DNA of 64,000 nt from Chromatiales bacterium (ex Bugula neritina AB1). Its GTDB lineage: Bacteria; Pseudomonadota; Gammaproteobacteria; Granulosicoccales; Granulosicoccaceae. This document shows positions 21,190 through 30,600 of the stretch, in pieces. The stretch lies in the NCBI GenBank assembly GCA_001730015.1, contig MDLA01000109.1:62001-126000 (forward strand), read 5' to 3'. The stretch's first letter is position 1. The number at the start of each line of letters is the position of its first letter. The notes under the pieces are model-generated. The model had not been told where the DNA came from, ran no database searches, and was given only the letters and a program-made list of their open reading frames with translations. The position numbers and the translations under genes are program-made.

Positions 21190-23523
21190 TCAGGGCTCAT
21201 CGGGGATAGGTTTGGGTGGATCACTGCTTTCTATTAGTTGATGCGCAGCGGCTGTTGCTGCTTTTTCTGTCGCCTCGCTGATCGTTGCGGAGCTCATTAC
21301 CTCAACCTTGACATTGCGTTCAGCAAATACAATTCCATTGGCGTCAAAAGCGTCGCGTACTTTCTGGTACGCATCGCGACGGACCAGCCATTGCTCGCCC
21401 GGTTTAGCTTTGAATTTTACCCCGACAACCATATTGAATTCTTCCATTCGCCTTACGCCCTGTGATTTCAGCGGTTGAATAATGCTGTGGCCATAGTCGG
21501 GGTGTTGCATGAGTTCCAGGCCGATATTTTTAACCAGTTTTTTTACAAGTTTTAGATCAGTATCGAATGGCACGCGGAATTCCAGTTTCATAATGACCCA
21601 GTCGCGGCTGTAGTTTGTCAGTGCCTTGAGTTCTCCGAACGGTATCGTATGGACTGCACCTCGATGATGGCGTATTCGAAGGGAACGTATAGACATCTGC
21701 TCAACTGTGCCAGTCAGGCCATCTATTTCAATGTATTCACCAATTCTGAATGCGTCATCGATCAGAAAAAAGATTCCGGACACCACATCACGTACCAGCG
21801 CCTGAGCACCGAAACCGACGGCAACGCCAATCACACCTGCGCCTGCCAGCAATGGCCCGATATTGACGCCGAATGCAGAGAGAACGCTCATGATTATCAT
21901 AGAGAGCAATGTAACCATCAGCATCGTTCGCAGCAGTGGCAGTAAGGTAGCCATGCGCGCTTCAGGACCAGGTGCCTGGCCATCAACCGGGGGAATATAG
22001 TCGGCCAGTCTCCGATCAATAGCGGATCTGGCCCATACCCAGATCAGGTCAGCAATGAGTAGTGCAATAATTACATCTATAATTGTTTTGAGTGATCTGC
22101 CTATCGGAGTCGGAGACGACGACAGCGCGAACAGATTGATATCCCATGATAGGGTCAGTGCGACGAATGCACCGATTACCAGTAAAAACCGCACTAGTCT
22201 CCGGGTGATTGGTCGGTAGGCTTCATAGGTGTTAACTGTAAAATCGTGAATATCGGTATGATCATTCTCAAGCGCTTCTTCCTCTTTTGCTGCTTCCTGA
22301 GGGGGGGCGTCGCTAATGATTTCAATTGCCTCGTTGTCTGTAGTATCGAGAGCAGCTTGCGGCGCATTGCTGGCAAACTCACCGTGTAGCTGGTCAACGT
22401 TTTCGGCTTGATCAAACAGATTATCTACCCAGTTGTGAAACAGCCGCATGAGAGGGAATAGCGACCCGAAAATCAAGGATGACCACATCAACCGTGAGGT
22501 ATCCAGTAACCAGAAAGAAAATACAACAACGCTAAGCACGGCAAGGTAAATAGGCCAGATGGTCGAGAACTTTCCGTTTGTCTGGTTTGTATTAGCGACA
22601 AATTTCCTGCGGATAACGGTAATCGCTATCAGTACAGTGATCAGCCACAACAGACTGGCGAAGGAATCGACCGCCAGCCCTGTTGCTACGGGCACATTAC
22701 TTGTGGACATGGAAGATATTTTTCTAAATACATCAGATATAGCAAAGCTGCTTGTGCCAACAAAGGCGACAGTTGTTATCCACCATTGCAGTGTGTGTGA
22801 TTGCGTGTTGTCGAAAGGGACCAGTCGAAGATCTTTTACCCGCGGAGACAGGAAAAACCGGGATACCGTAGAGACAATACGAACGACCAGTACAATAATC
22901 AGAATATCCAGTACGATATCATCAACAACCGGAGGCCATTTAAAACTGATATATGCACCGATGCTGCCAATAGCAAAAGCCGCCACAGCACCAAATGTGA
23001 TAAGCGCTCTATAGAAGGATGTCGATATTCTCTGGCGCAAGCTATCAGGTTTTCGCAACTCGAGATCTAGAAGTCTATAGTGAGTATACTCGGTGTACAG
23101 CCATTCAATCGCGATGCCTATAAACAAGAATATAACGATAAACGTAACGAGCCGCAGAGATTCGGAGTCGGATATCTGCGAGCGCCATCCGGCAACGATA
23201 ATTCCAGGTGCTTCGGAAGCTGTGACTAGTGCTTCGTTGATCAGTTCTGTTCTGGTACGTATATGATCAATCAGATCAACCATATTGCTGCGCAGTGAAA
23301 ACGTTTCGGTAGATTCGGTCTCGTTGCTGTCGGATGGTGCTTGCTGAAGCCATTGCTGAACCACCGGATCAGTCAGCAGCATTCTGAACTCCTGGACCTT
23401 GTCTGCTTCCAGAGTCTGTGCAGTGGTAGCGGCATCCTGTGACTGGGCCGGGTGTGCTATCAGGCAAAGGGTAAAAAATAGCAGGCGGTTTAATTGAACC
23501 AGAACCGTTGATCGCAGGCGCAT
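21190..23523 (-). CDS. MscS-family mechanosensitive channel with large N-terminal region
   Basis: A 777-residue channel that should open under osmotic downshock. A signal peptide (to about AHPAQSQ) is followed by a periplasmic helical segment, several transmembrane helices and an acidic cytoplasmic insert (EEEALEND). The MscS core comes last, with the pore helix GPLLAGAGVIGVAVGFGAQALVRD and the beta domain (GLTGTVEQMSIRSLRIR, IPFGELKALTNYS). The ATG at 23523 begins 1 base after the stop of the [2Fe-2S] gene, so the two are probably co-translated. It is longer than MscS itself (286) but shorter than MscK. Confidence 0.9.
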   Translation of the reverse strand: MRLRSTVLVQLNRLLFFTLCLIAHPAQSQDAATTAQTLEADKVQEFRMLLTDPVVQQWLQQAPSDSNETESTETFSLRSNMVDLIDHIRTRTELINEALVTASEAPGIIVAGWRSQISDSESLRLVTFIVIFLFIGIAIEWLYTEYTHYRLLDLELRKPDSLRQRISTSFYRALITFGAVAAFAIGSIGAYISFKWPPVVDDIVLDILIIVLVVRIVSTVSRFFLSPRVKDLRLVPFDNTQSHTLQWWITTVAFVGTSSFAISDVFRKISSMSTSNVPVATGLAVDSFASLLWLITVLIAITVIRRKFVANTNQTNGKFSTIWPIYLAVLSVVVFSFWLLDTSRLMWSSLIFGSLFPLMRLFHNWVDNLFDQAENVDQLHGEFASNAPQAALDTTDNEAIEIISDAPPQEAAKEEEALENDHTDIHDFTVNTYEAYRPITRRLVRFLLVIGAFVALTLSWDINLFALSSSPTPIGRSLKTIIDVIIALLIADLIWVWARSAIDRRLADYIPPVDGQAPGPEARMATLLPLLRTMLMVTLLSMIIMSVLSAFGVNIGPLLAGAGVIGVAVGFGAQALVRDVVSGIFFLIDDAFRIGEYIEIDGLTGTVEQMSIRSLRIRHHRGAVHTIPFGELKALTNYSRDWVIMKLEFRVPFDTDLKLVKKLVKNIGLELMQHPDYGHSIIQPLKSQGVRRMEEFNMVVGVKFKAKPGEQWLVRRDAYQKVRDAFDANGIVFAERNVKVEVMSSATISEATEKAATAAAHQLIESSDPPKPIPDEP

Positions 23524-23524
23524 G

Positions 23525-24778
23525 TCAGGATTGCTCTGCCATTGGCTCAGGCGATACACTATTTGCACTTGATTTGGCGTTATGCAGCTGGTGTGGCTGA
23601 ACATCGGGTGGGATTAGTCGCTCTATCGTGATTACACCGGGCCCCGGAGTTAGCTGACAGGCCAGTCGCACATTCTCAGCGCTGCCCGTGCGAGTCAGTG
23701 TGTCACGCTCGATTTGCGAGGGTGGATCCAACTTGCCATCGCTATCATGAATCCGGATACGACAAGTGCCACAGCGTCCGCGGCCACGGCATAAATTGGC
23801 ATGTGGGATATCGCTGACAGTAGCCATCTCCAGCAAGTTCATACCGGCTGGCCGTTTCACCACATCGCCTGATGCGTAACGTACTTCGAGCTCCGGGCAC
23901 TGACCGCGCAGCCTGAAGGCTCGAGCGAGAAGCACCGCTAGTAGTAGCGCTAGATAGCCATAGGTAATACGCCACTTTACCTGGCCGATAAAGGTTTGGG
24001 TTTGTTTAATTTTTACCGGGTCTGTTTCCACTGGCCGGTTGTTTTTATCGTTTGGTTTTTGTATTTGGGCGCCATTATTGAAAGTTATACCGGCTGTATT
24101 GGAATCGGGTTTTCCTGGCTTGCTAACGCCGTGTGGTTGAGTCGGCGGGTTGCTCCCGGGTTGAGAGTGAAAGGGTTCTCTGGCGTATCCAGCGGGGTCA
24201 AATCCGCTGGCGCCGAGAGCACGCATGCCACCGTCGACGAACGCGAGCAATGCCAGCACGGGAATTATTACGGCGATGAGATTTGCGTAGTTCGCCAGCC
24301 GTGGCCACCAGAGTTTAATTCGCAACCAGGTAAACAGGCCGAGGCATCCGTGGACCCAGATGACGATCAATAGCAGAACTTGTCGTATGCCGGCGATAGG
24401 TTCTTTGATCCAGAAAAATTGGAATAATTCGAAATAACCGGGGGTAATGCCCAGCATCTGCTTGTTTGCGATCATCGACCAGGCGTGTGGGACTAAAAGT
24501 GGGATTATCAGTAGCGCGGTGACAAGTTGCACTGTATCGTGACGTGTCATTTGCAAGGTATTGCGTTTATAGAGTGCCTGTAAGCCAAGGAACATATGTA
24601 ATGTAACGGATGCAAACAGGATTGCGCCGACCGGCCGGTTTGAAAATGGAAACATCATGACAGGGCGTAGCTGATCGGCTAGTGGCAGTGAAAAAAAACC
24701 GATGGCAAGATTCATCAGGTGTACTGTTACAAAAGTAAATAATATAAGCCCGGTGATAATTTTCAGTCGTCTGGCCAC
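23525..24778 (-). CDS. Membrane haem-type anchor fused to a [2Fe-2S] ferredoxin domain
   Basis: A 417-residue protein. Five to six membrane helices (about 5-190) resemble the succinate-dehydrogenase-type anchor and carry His20, His61, His98 and His143, enough for two b haems. A Pro-rich linker (about 195-265) and a further helix (about 275-290) lead to a plant-type ferredoxin domain with Cys330, Cys336, Cys339 and Cys374. In rhizobial relatives a module of this kind is joined to an adenylate cyclase; here no cyclase follows. The start is uncertain: GTG at 24778 fits the family N-terminus (ARRLKIITGL), with TTG codons upstream at 24790 and 24838. The channel gene follows immediately. Confidence 0.75.
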   Translation of the reverse strand: MARRLKIITGLILFTFVTVHLMNLAIGFFSLPLADQLRPVMMFPFSNRPVGAILFASVTLHMFLGLQALYKRNTLQMTRHDTVQLVTALLIIPLLVPHAWSMIANKQMLGITPGYFELFQFFWIKEPIAGIRQVLLLIVIWVHGCLGLFTWLRIKLWWPRLANYANLIAVIIPVLALLAFVDGGMRALGASGFDPAGYAREPFHSQPGSNPPTQPHGVSKPGKPDSNTAGITFNNGAQIQKPNDKNNRPVETDPVKIKQTQTFIGQVKWRITYGYLALLLAVLLARAFRLRGQCPELEVRYASGDVVKRPAGMNLLEMATVSDIPHANLCRGRGRCGTCRIRIHDSDGKLDPPSQIERDTLTRTGSAENVRLACQLTPGPGVITIERLIPPDVQPHQLHNAKSSANSVSPEPMAEQS

Positions 24779-24918
24779 GATGATTCCCAACGTCTCTTCC
24801 GTACTGGAATTATGCGCCAGCGTGTAGCAGTTTACCAATAAGAGATGGACTGGTCGTTTTGCACATTCGAGATGTAGCGAGCAGCCGAGGGCTAAGCTGG
24901 TTTATTGATGGGCACTAA

Positions 24919-26313
24919 TTAGGGCCAGACAGGCTGGTGTGTTCCAGGAGGAACGGATGGTCGATTCCAGTTGGTTGAACAATCGGATAACCTTGCAGCG
25001 TGCGGGATCGCCTCGAGAGCTCCGTAATGGGAATCATAGGGTTCCAGGTGATCTGCCGCATTTGGCACAGCACAATCTATATCTTCCGGGGTGCGAGCCA
25101 AAGACCGGAGCCAGTGTCCGGTACGAGCGAGCGAGACCTGCACATGCCAGCTGCCTCCCTCAATCAGTTGCCGATAAAGTGCGACCTGGCTGCCGAACGC
25201 CATTAAGTAACCGGTGGCATAATCCAGAATCTGCACGGGCAGGGCCTTGGGTGTTTGCATGCCAAAAGCTATCGCCTCTGCATGATTGAACCCGGTGGCG
25301 GTCTGCACTAGTGAATCGAAGCCACGCCGATTTCGCCACGGTCCCGTCCGGCCATAGGCACTTAAGCTTGTGTAGATCAGCCCGGGATTTTCCGCGCACA
25401 ACACTTCAGGGGAAAAGCCAAGTTCCGCTAACCCGCCGGGTCGGTAGCCCTGAATAAAAATATCAGCACCCCGTGTGAGGTTCTGCAATGTCTGGAATCC
25501 GGAACGAGTTTTTAGATCAACCAGAGTCGATAGCTTGCCGCGACTGGTATCTATAATTGAATCGATATTGGGAAGAGTCGGAGAATTGACGAGCATAACG
25601 TCGGCACCGAAAGCGGCGAGTGTACGTCCGCAAACAGGCCCAGCCAGTATTCGGGTTAGATCCAGTACACGGATTCCCGAAAGAGGCAGCGTTTTCTTAT
25701 CGATTGAAGATTTATCTCGAGGAGGTGCCTCTCCGATTTTTTCAATTTCCACCAGTGGGAGTGCAGCCAGAGCGCGTGCCTGCAGGTGAGCGTCCCATTC
25801 GTCAAAACTCCGGTAACTTGAGCAGACTCCGTTAGCATTTGAAATTGCGTCATCCAGATCCTGTGTTTTCCATTGCTGTATTCTCGCTGCAGTCTGATCG
25901 CGATTTGTCGCTGTTCCAGCGGGCAGCCCTAACACTTCCAGTGCAATATCACGATGATGATCAAAGTTTGCGTGTACGCGGATAAAACCATCAGCTGTTT
26001 GGTAGAGGCCGGAAAGTTCTGCCCATTGAGGCGGGGTTTTACCATTGAGTCTATAGAAAGCTGAGCATTCCATGCTCGCATCCAGACTGTCTATAGTGGT
26101 ATGTTGGCGGTGGCCTGATCGGTGATAGCCCATTTCTATAGCGATACCGGCTGCGGCTGCAATTGTTGACTGGGCTATAGTGCTTACAGCGAAGGAGGAA
26201 GGTAGGCGGAAGTCGGTGCCGGTCAGTCTGATATGAGCAATAGTATCCTGCGGAAGCTTGTGTTCCGACCACAGTGATTGCAGCAGTGTTGATGAACTTT
26301 CTGACGGGCTCAT
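24919..26313 (-). CDS. CaiB/BaiF-type (class III) CoA-transferase
   Basis: A 464-residue CoA-transferase that moves CoA between carboxylic acids. The family core starts at GIRVLDLTRILAGPVCGRTLAAFGADV, followed by DLKTRSGFQTLQNL and FIQGYRPGGLAELGFSPE. An N-terminal region of about 220 residues resembles a second, shortened CaiB domain, as in the longer single-chain members. The ATG at 26313 (with AGGA 8 bases upstream) is preferred over the in-frame GTG at 26328. It lies 71 bases downstream of the PrpF-type gene. Substrate unknown. Confidence 0.85.
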   Translation of the reverse strand: MSPSESSSTLLQSLWSEHKLPQDTIAHIRLTGTDFRLPSSFAVSTIAQSTIAAAAGIAIEMGYHRSGHRQHTTIDSLDASMECSAFYRLNGKTPPQWAELSGLYQTADGFIRVHANFDHHRDIALEVLGLPAGTATNRDQTAARIQQWKTQDLDDAISNANGVCSSYRSFDEWDAHLQARALAALPLVEIEKIGEAPPRDKSSIDKKTLPLSGIRVLDLTRILAGPVCGRTLAAFGADVMLVNSPTLPNIDSIIDTSRGKLSTLVDLKTRSGFQTLQNLTRGADIFIQGYRPGGLAELGFSPEVLCAENPGLIYTSLSAYGRTGPWRNRRGFDSLVQTATGFNHAEAIAFGMQTPKALPVQILDYATGYLMAFGSQVALYRQLIEGGSWHVQVSLARTGHWLRSLARTPEDIDCAVPNAADHLEPYDSHYGALEAIPHAARLSDCSTNWNRPSVPPGTHQPVWP

Positions 26314-26384
26314 AGTAATATTCCTCACTGGCCATTGACTTGTCTGAAGCGTGCTATAGACAAATCACTATTATTATGGGCGGC

Positions 26385-27479
26385 TTAGTTCGGGCCTGCC
26401 CAAACAGAGCCGGGAATAAATAATTCACCTGATGCCAGCTTACGCGCTGTGCGCACAACACCTGCTGATTTATGTGTAAATTGTGAATCTGTCAGATCGA
26501 AGTCTACGATCACGTCCATCAGTCCCATCGGATGTTCGAGGCTCACGATGGCTGGTGTCTGAGTTGGTCGCGTGAGCAGGCCATCGGTTACCGTGCCTGG
26601 TGTCAGTGCGCAGGCAGACAGACACTGGGATCCTGTTACTGCCAAAGTGGGATGCGTGGTCCATGGCATGAAATAGCGCGTGCATAGAGTGCCACCTGAG
26701 CCCGCCGGAGCCACTATGCCGAACTTTGGGATCACCGATTTGCAGCAATCACCCAGGCCCATTAATAAACCGGCTTTCAGGCGAATAGCCTCTATGCGCG
26801 CAAACAGTGCGCGGTTCTCGTCCAGTTCCTCTCGAGTCTCATGACCACTAAGGCCCAGAGAGCTTGCTGTTGCAATGACCATTGGCATGGCAACGTCCAT
26901 ACAGGTGACTTCGATTCCGTCGATACGGTCTCTGCAGTTGCCGGTTGGCAGAAATTTTCCCGTTGAAGAGCCCGCGACGTCGATAAAATTTAATTCTATA
27001 GGTGCGGCTGTACCGGGAACCCCGTCAATTTCTTCTTCACCGTCGTAGCTGACCAGGCCATTCGGTGTCTGTACTCGTGCCCGAACGCGGGCCCCGGTAT
27101 TTAAAGCACGAATTTTCACCTCGGTGATATCGCCGCTTGCGCCGATCAACCCCATCTCGATTGCAGCCGGACCCACTGCAGTCATCATGTTGCCGCACGT
27201 CGGCTTGTAGTCAACGAGTTGATCCAGCACACTGATTTGTGCGAAAAAATAGTCGATGTCAGCCCATTCGTGATTTGAACGCGACAACATCGCTACTTTG
27301 GTTGTGACAGCATTACCTCCACCGATTCCATCGATATTCAATGGGTGTCCGGAACCGATGGTGCTGGTGAGCACCTGCGTTAAAGTGTCTAAATCGGCCG
27401 GCAGATCAGCCCGGTTGAAAAACGGGCCGCGTGAACTGCCACCGCGAAAAAAAAAGTAAGGTATTGATGTTTGTTGCAT
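26385..27479 (-). CDS. PrpF-family isomerase (4-oxalomesaconate tautomerase-like)
   Basis: A 364-residue protein of the PrpF family, cofactor-free isomerases that shift a double bond in tricarboxylic acids such as aconitate or oxalomesaconate. Landmarks are the N-terminal FFFRGGSSRGPFF, GIGGGNAVTTKVAML and PTCGNMMTAVGPAAIE with the catalytic-type Cys, and a second half with related folds. The start at 27479 fits the family N-terminus and lies 11 bases after the stop of the kinase gene. Earlier in-frame starts would overlap the kinase. Confidence 0.85.
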   Translation of the reverse strand: MQQTSIPYFFFRGGSSRGPFFNRADLPADLDTLTQVLTSTIGSGHPLNIDGIGGGNAVTTKVAMLSRSNHEWADIDYFFAQISVLDQLVDYKPTCGNMMTAVGPAAIEMGLIGASGDITEVKIRALNTGARVRARVQTPNGLVSYDGEEEIDGVPGTAAPIELNFIDVAGSSTGKFLPTGNCRDRIDGIEVTCMDVAMPMVIATASSLGLSGHETREELDENRALFARIEAIRLKAGLLMGLGDCCKSVIPKFGIVAPAGSGGTLCTRYFMPWTTHPTLAVTGSQCLSACALTPGTVTDGLLTRPTQTPAIVSLEHPMGLMDVIVDFDLTDSQFTHKSAGVVRTARKLASGELFIPGSVWAGPN

Positions 27480-27490
27480 TGGTGGGCTGG

Positions 27491-30352
27491 CTACCACTTT
27501 ATATTTTGCCATGCGCCGTTGCTTTGGCGCGCACTCAGAGTTACTCCATCCCACTTGCCTGCAGAATAGAAGCTACCGTCATTACGCTGGTTGAACATAG
27601 AGACGTTCAAACGCGCGGTGACTGTGGCGCCTGATTCACTGACGTTGTCGATGATCACATCGACTCGATCGTGGCGCTGGAACATACGACGCAGGAATTC
27701 TGTGCGCTCAGCTGGTAAGTTATCGCTGAGGCTGATCACCCTGTTTAAGTTTTTTCTCTCGATAGCGAGTCTTAATTGATTCAGGTGACGCGCTGCGTCA
27801 CCACTCGCTGATATAAAACTTCGCCGCGGTGCCGATGAAAATGCACTGTTTCCGGAAACATCGCTAACATCCACCGGTGCAGCTGGTAGGTCCTGCGATA
27901 GGGATGCAGCAATTTCCGGGCGTTCAGGTGTGGTGCCGGCGGATGCAAGTGGAGTTGAATTTTCTATAGCATTTGATTCTGCGGTGTTTGTACCTGCATC
28001 AGCTGCCGCAGTCAGTGAGGAGGCATCAGATATAACGTTTGATTGTTCGAGCGGGAGGAGCGCGCCTGATAAACCTGCCTGATCATCAATTGAATCGGTC
28101 GCTATTGCATCTATTTTAGCGCGGAGTTTTTCCGATAACTCCGGATTCGGGATATATTTGTCTATTTCTTCGTAGAGAGATCTGGCCTCTGTTGCTTTCC
28201 CGGCCTCTACCAGTGCTTCGACTTCGTTGATCTTACTGGTCAAGTAAGGAGACAGGGCCGTATCTATAGAAACAACACTCCCTGTTGTGGTTGCCGTTCC
28301 CGAATTAGATGACGCGCCAGTTCTGCCTGTATCGGTAGGAGTACTCTCGATCTGCAACCCGGCTCTGGTTGCTTGCGTCAACAATCGGTTGGCTTCGGTG
28401 AGATCGTTGTTGTTTACAAACTCCACTATCTGAGCCTTGATCCGGGCTTGTATATCGAGCACCGCCGCTTTTGCTCTGGCATTTTCAGGTGCTGAAGAGA
28501 GAATCAGCTGGTAGTAATCCAGGGCAGATTCGCCCGTTGGAGATATAAGGGCGTCCTGTGCAAGTTTTTCTTCTGCCCGCGAAAACGCCATGTCCATGGT
28601 CATATCGGGACCCTTGCTTTGTCGACTGAAAATTTCCGGATTGTTGACATACACCAGCGATATACCAACAACGGCAGCAAGGCCTATAGTGGGAAGTAAC
28701 CAACGCCATTTTGATGGTGGTGGCGGTGGTTCGTAATCCCAGTCTGACTCGTCAAACGTAATGTCATCGCTGGCTTGTGATCTCAGGTGAGGCTGAAGTG
28801 GTGGATCATAGCGATGTTCCTGTCCTGCTGCCCCACGTTCGAGTGAGCTTACCCGGCCACGGTTGTCGCTGGCCGTGGGGGCTGGACTTTCTATAGGGGC
28901 TTCTTCATGAGCACCGGACTCTGCCACTGGTTCGCGTTTCATGATATCGCGTCTCAGAACGTTCCGGATTTCCTGGGTTGGCGTCGGTTCTGCGCGTTTA
29001 GATGGGTTTAACCGGGTAACGTTGGATGAATCTGCTCTGGCAGTGGGTGGCAGAGGAGGAGGCTCTGTAGGGTCTCGGTCAAATTCTGGTTGAGCCGTGC
29101 CGGGCTGATCCAGGCCTGGACTCGGACGCTGCAGCCTTCGGCGGGTCAGTTCCGGTCCGTTTTGTTGCTCCAATTCAAGTTTTCGCGAGGGTTTCCAGGT
29201 AGCGTTCCGCTCGCGGCTGGTATCATCAAGATTCAGCGGAATTGATTCTATATCAGCTTCGTAAGTATCAGTGTGCCTGGGTTCAATGCGAGCGCTCAGT
29301 TCATCGAGTGCGAGGATTTTTTCTTTCTCAGGAATCAGCCGACTGGTCGTTAATTCAGGTTTGTTCGGTGGTGGGTATTTCGCGTGCGTTTTCAGTTTGG
29401 ATCGGCGAACGGGGGGTTTTGATTCGTACTCGTCAGCCGGGTTGAAATTGCCGTCAAATGCGTCCCGCCACTGCGCGATACTCTGGGGACGATCTTTTGC
29501 TTCCATTCGCAGACCCCAATCGATTGCTTCCAGAAAATGATCGCTGTACCCGGGGGCGGCTTTTTCCCGGACTGACGGCAACGGGTCTTCCGACTGCGTT
29601 AACGTGCTTGATGCACGCGTGATTGAGTCAACCGGCATCTCGCCGGTGACCGCTTCGAACAGTACCGCGGCAAGGGCGTAGATATCGGTCCACGGCCCCT
29701 GATCATTCTCCGACACATTGTATTGCTCAATTGGCGTATAGCCGACGGTAACAACAGCGGTCAGTTGCTGAGTTGTTTCGCTCAATGTGTAACGGGCGGC
29801 CCCGAAGTCAAGCAGCACAGGCTGGCCACTATCGCGAAGATAAATGTTGGAGGGCTTAATGTCTCGATGCGCCAGGCCGTGGAGATGAATTTCTTCCACC
29901 CCATCGAAAATTGGAAATAATATGGCGCGCAGATCCTTTTCGCTCAAACTTTGGTAACGTGCCAGAACTTCTCCCAGCTCTTGTCCCCGTTCGTAGTCCA
30001 TTACGATATACGCCGTATTGTTCTGATGAATAACCTGATGCACGCGAACAATGTTCGGGTGTTTGAATCGAGCCAGGGTTTTAGCTTCACGGGCAAAATT
30101 GCTGAGCCCGGTTTCGTAATCTTCATCGAATTCCGGGCGTTTGGCTGAGACTTGAAGATGAGCGTCGCGGTGGATTATTTCCCGCGGCAGATATTCTTTG
30201 ATCGCAACATCGACATCGAGGTTCAGGTCTGCGGCCAGATACGTAACAGCAAAGCCCCCATACCCGAGAACATCCTCAATCTGGTAGCAACTTATCGTGT
30301 CACCGCGTTGCAGCGTATCTGGATAGCTGGTCACACTGGCCTCATTTGTCAT
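27491..30352 (-). CDS. Membrane receptor-type Ser/Thr protein kinase
   Basis: A 953-residue Hanks-type kinase. The catalytic domain (about 20-290) has GYGGFAVTY at 30-38, Lys52, Glu89, HRDIKPSN at 162-169 and DFG at 182-184, so it should be active. A long Pro/Arg-rich cytoplasmic linker (about 300-545) leads to one transmembrane helix near 550-570. The extracytoplasmic part has helical repeat-like segments and a C-terminal globular domain ending GAWQNIKW. The ATG at 30352 is used; a TTG lies 3 codons upstream. The target is unknown. No phosphatase or type VI secretion genes are nearby. Confidence 0.9.
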   Translation of the reverse strand: MTNEASVTSYPDTLQRGDTISCYQIEDVLGYGGFAVTYLAADLNLDVDVAIKEYLPREIIHRDAHLQVSAKRPEFDEDYETGLSNFAREAKTLARFKHPNIVRVHQVIHQNNTAYIVMDYERGQELGEVLARYQSLSEKDLRAILFPIFDGVEEIHLHGLAHRDIKPSNIYLRDSGQPVLLDFGAARYTLSETTQQLTAVVTVGYTPIEQYNVSENDQGPWTDIYALAAVLFEAVTGEMPVDSITRASSTLTQSEDPLPSVREKAAPGYSDHFLEAIDWGLRMEAKDRPQSIAQWRDAFDGNFNPADEYESKPPVRRSKLKTHAKYPPPNKPELTTSRLIPEKEKILALDELSARIEPRHTDTYEADIESIPLNLDDTSRERNATWKPSRKLELEQQNGPELTRRRLQRPSPGLDQPGTAQPEFDRDPTEPPPLPPTARADSSNVTRLNPSKRAEPTPTQEIRNVLRRDIMKREPVAESGAHEEAPIESPAPTASDNRGRVSSLERGAAGQEHRYDPPLQPHLRSQASDDITFDESDWDYEPPPPPSKWRWLLPTIGLAAVVGISLVYVNNPEIFSRQSKGPDMTMDMAFSRAEEKLAQDALISPTGESALDYYQLILSSAPENARAKAAVLDIQARIKAQIVEFVNNNDLTEANRLLTQATRAGLQIESTPTDTGRTGASSNSGTATTTGSVVSIDTALSPYLTSKINEVEALVEAGKATEARSLYEEIDKYIPNPELSEKLRAKIDAIATDSIDDQAGLSGALLPLEQSNVISDASSLTAAADAGTNTAESNAIENSTPLASAGTTPERPEIAASLSQDLPAAPVDVSDVSGNSAFSSAPRRSFISASGDAARHLNQLRLAIERKNLNRVISLSDNLPAERTEFLRRMFQRHDRVDVIIDNVSESGATVTARLNVSMFNQRNDGSFYSAGKWDGVTLSARQSNGAWQNIKW

Positions 30353-30600
30353 ATAAATCAACTATTTAAGGTTTAAACTCTGGCGTCTGAGAAATTACGA
30401 ATTATCCATAGGCTATTCTAAAGGATTATGAGTCTTCAAGTGATGAAGAAAGTGGGAATTTTAATATTCGATTATTAGCGGTAGCTGAATAACTGTGAAG
30501 TGGCCGTGAAAACCCGCAAATCAAATGGCGGAAAGTAGCGTGTTATGCGTCTGTCGGGTTGTGTAGCTGGTGCCGAGTTGTGGCCGCTGTGTGCCGGGTT

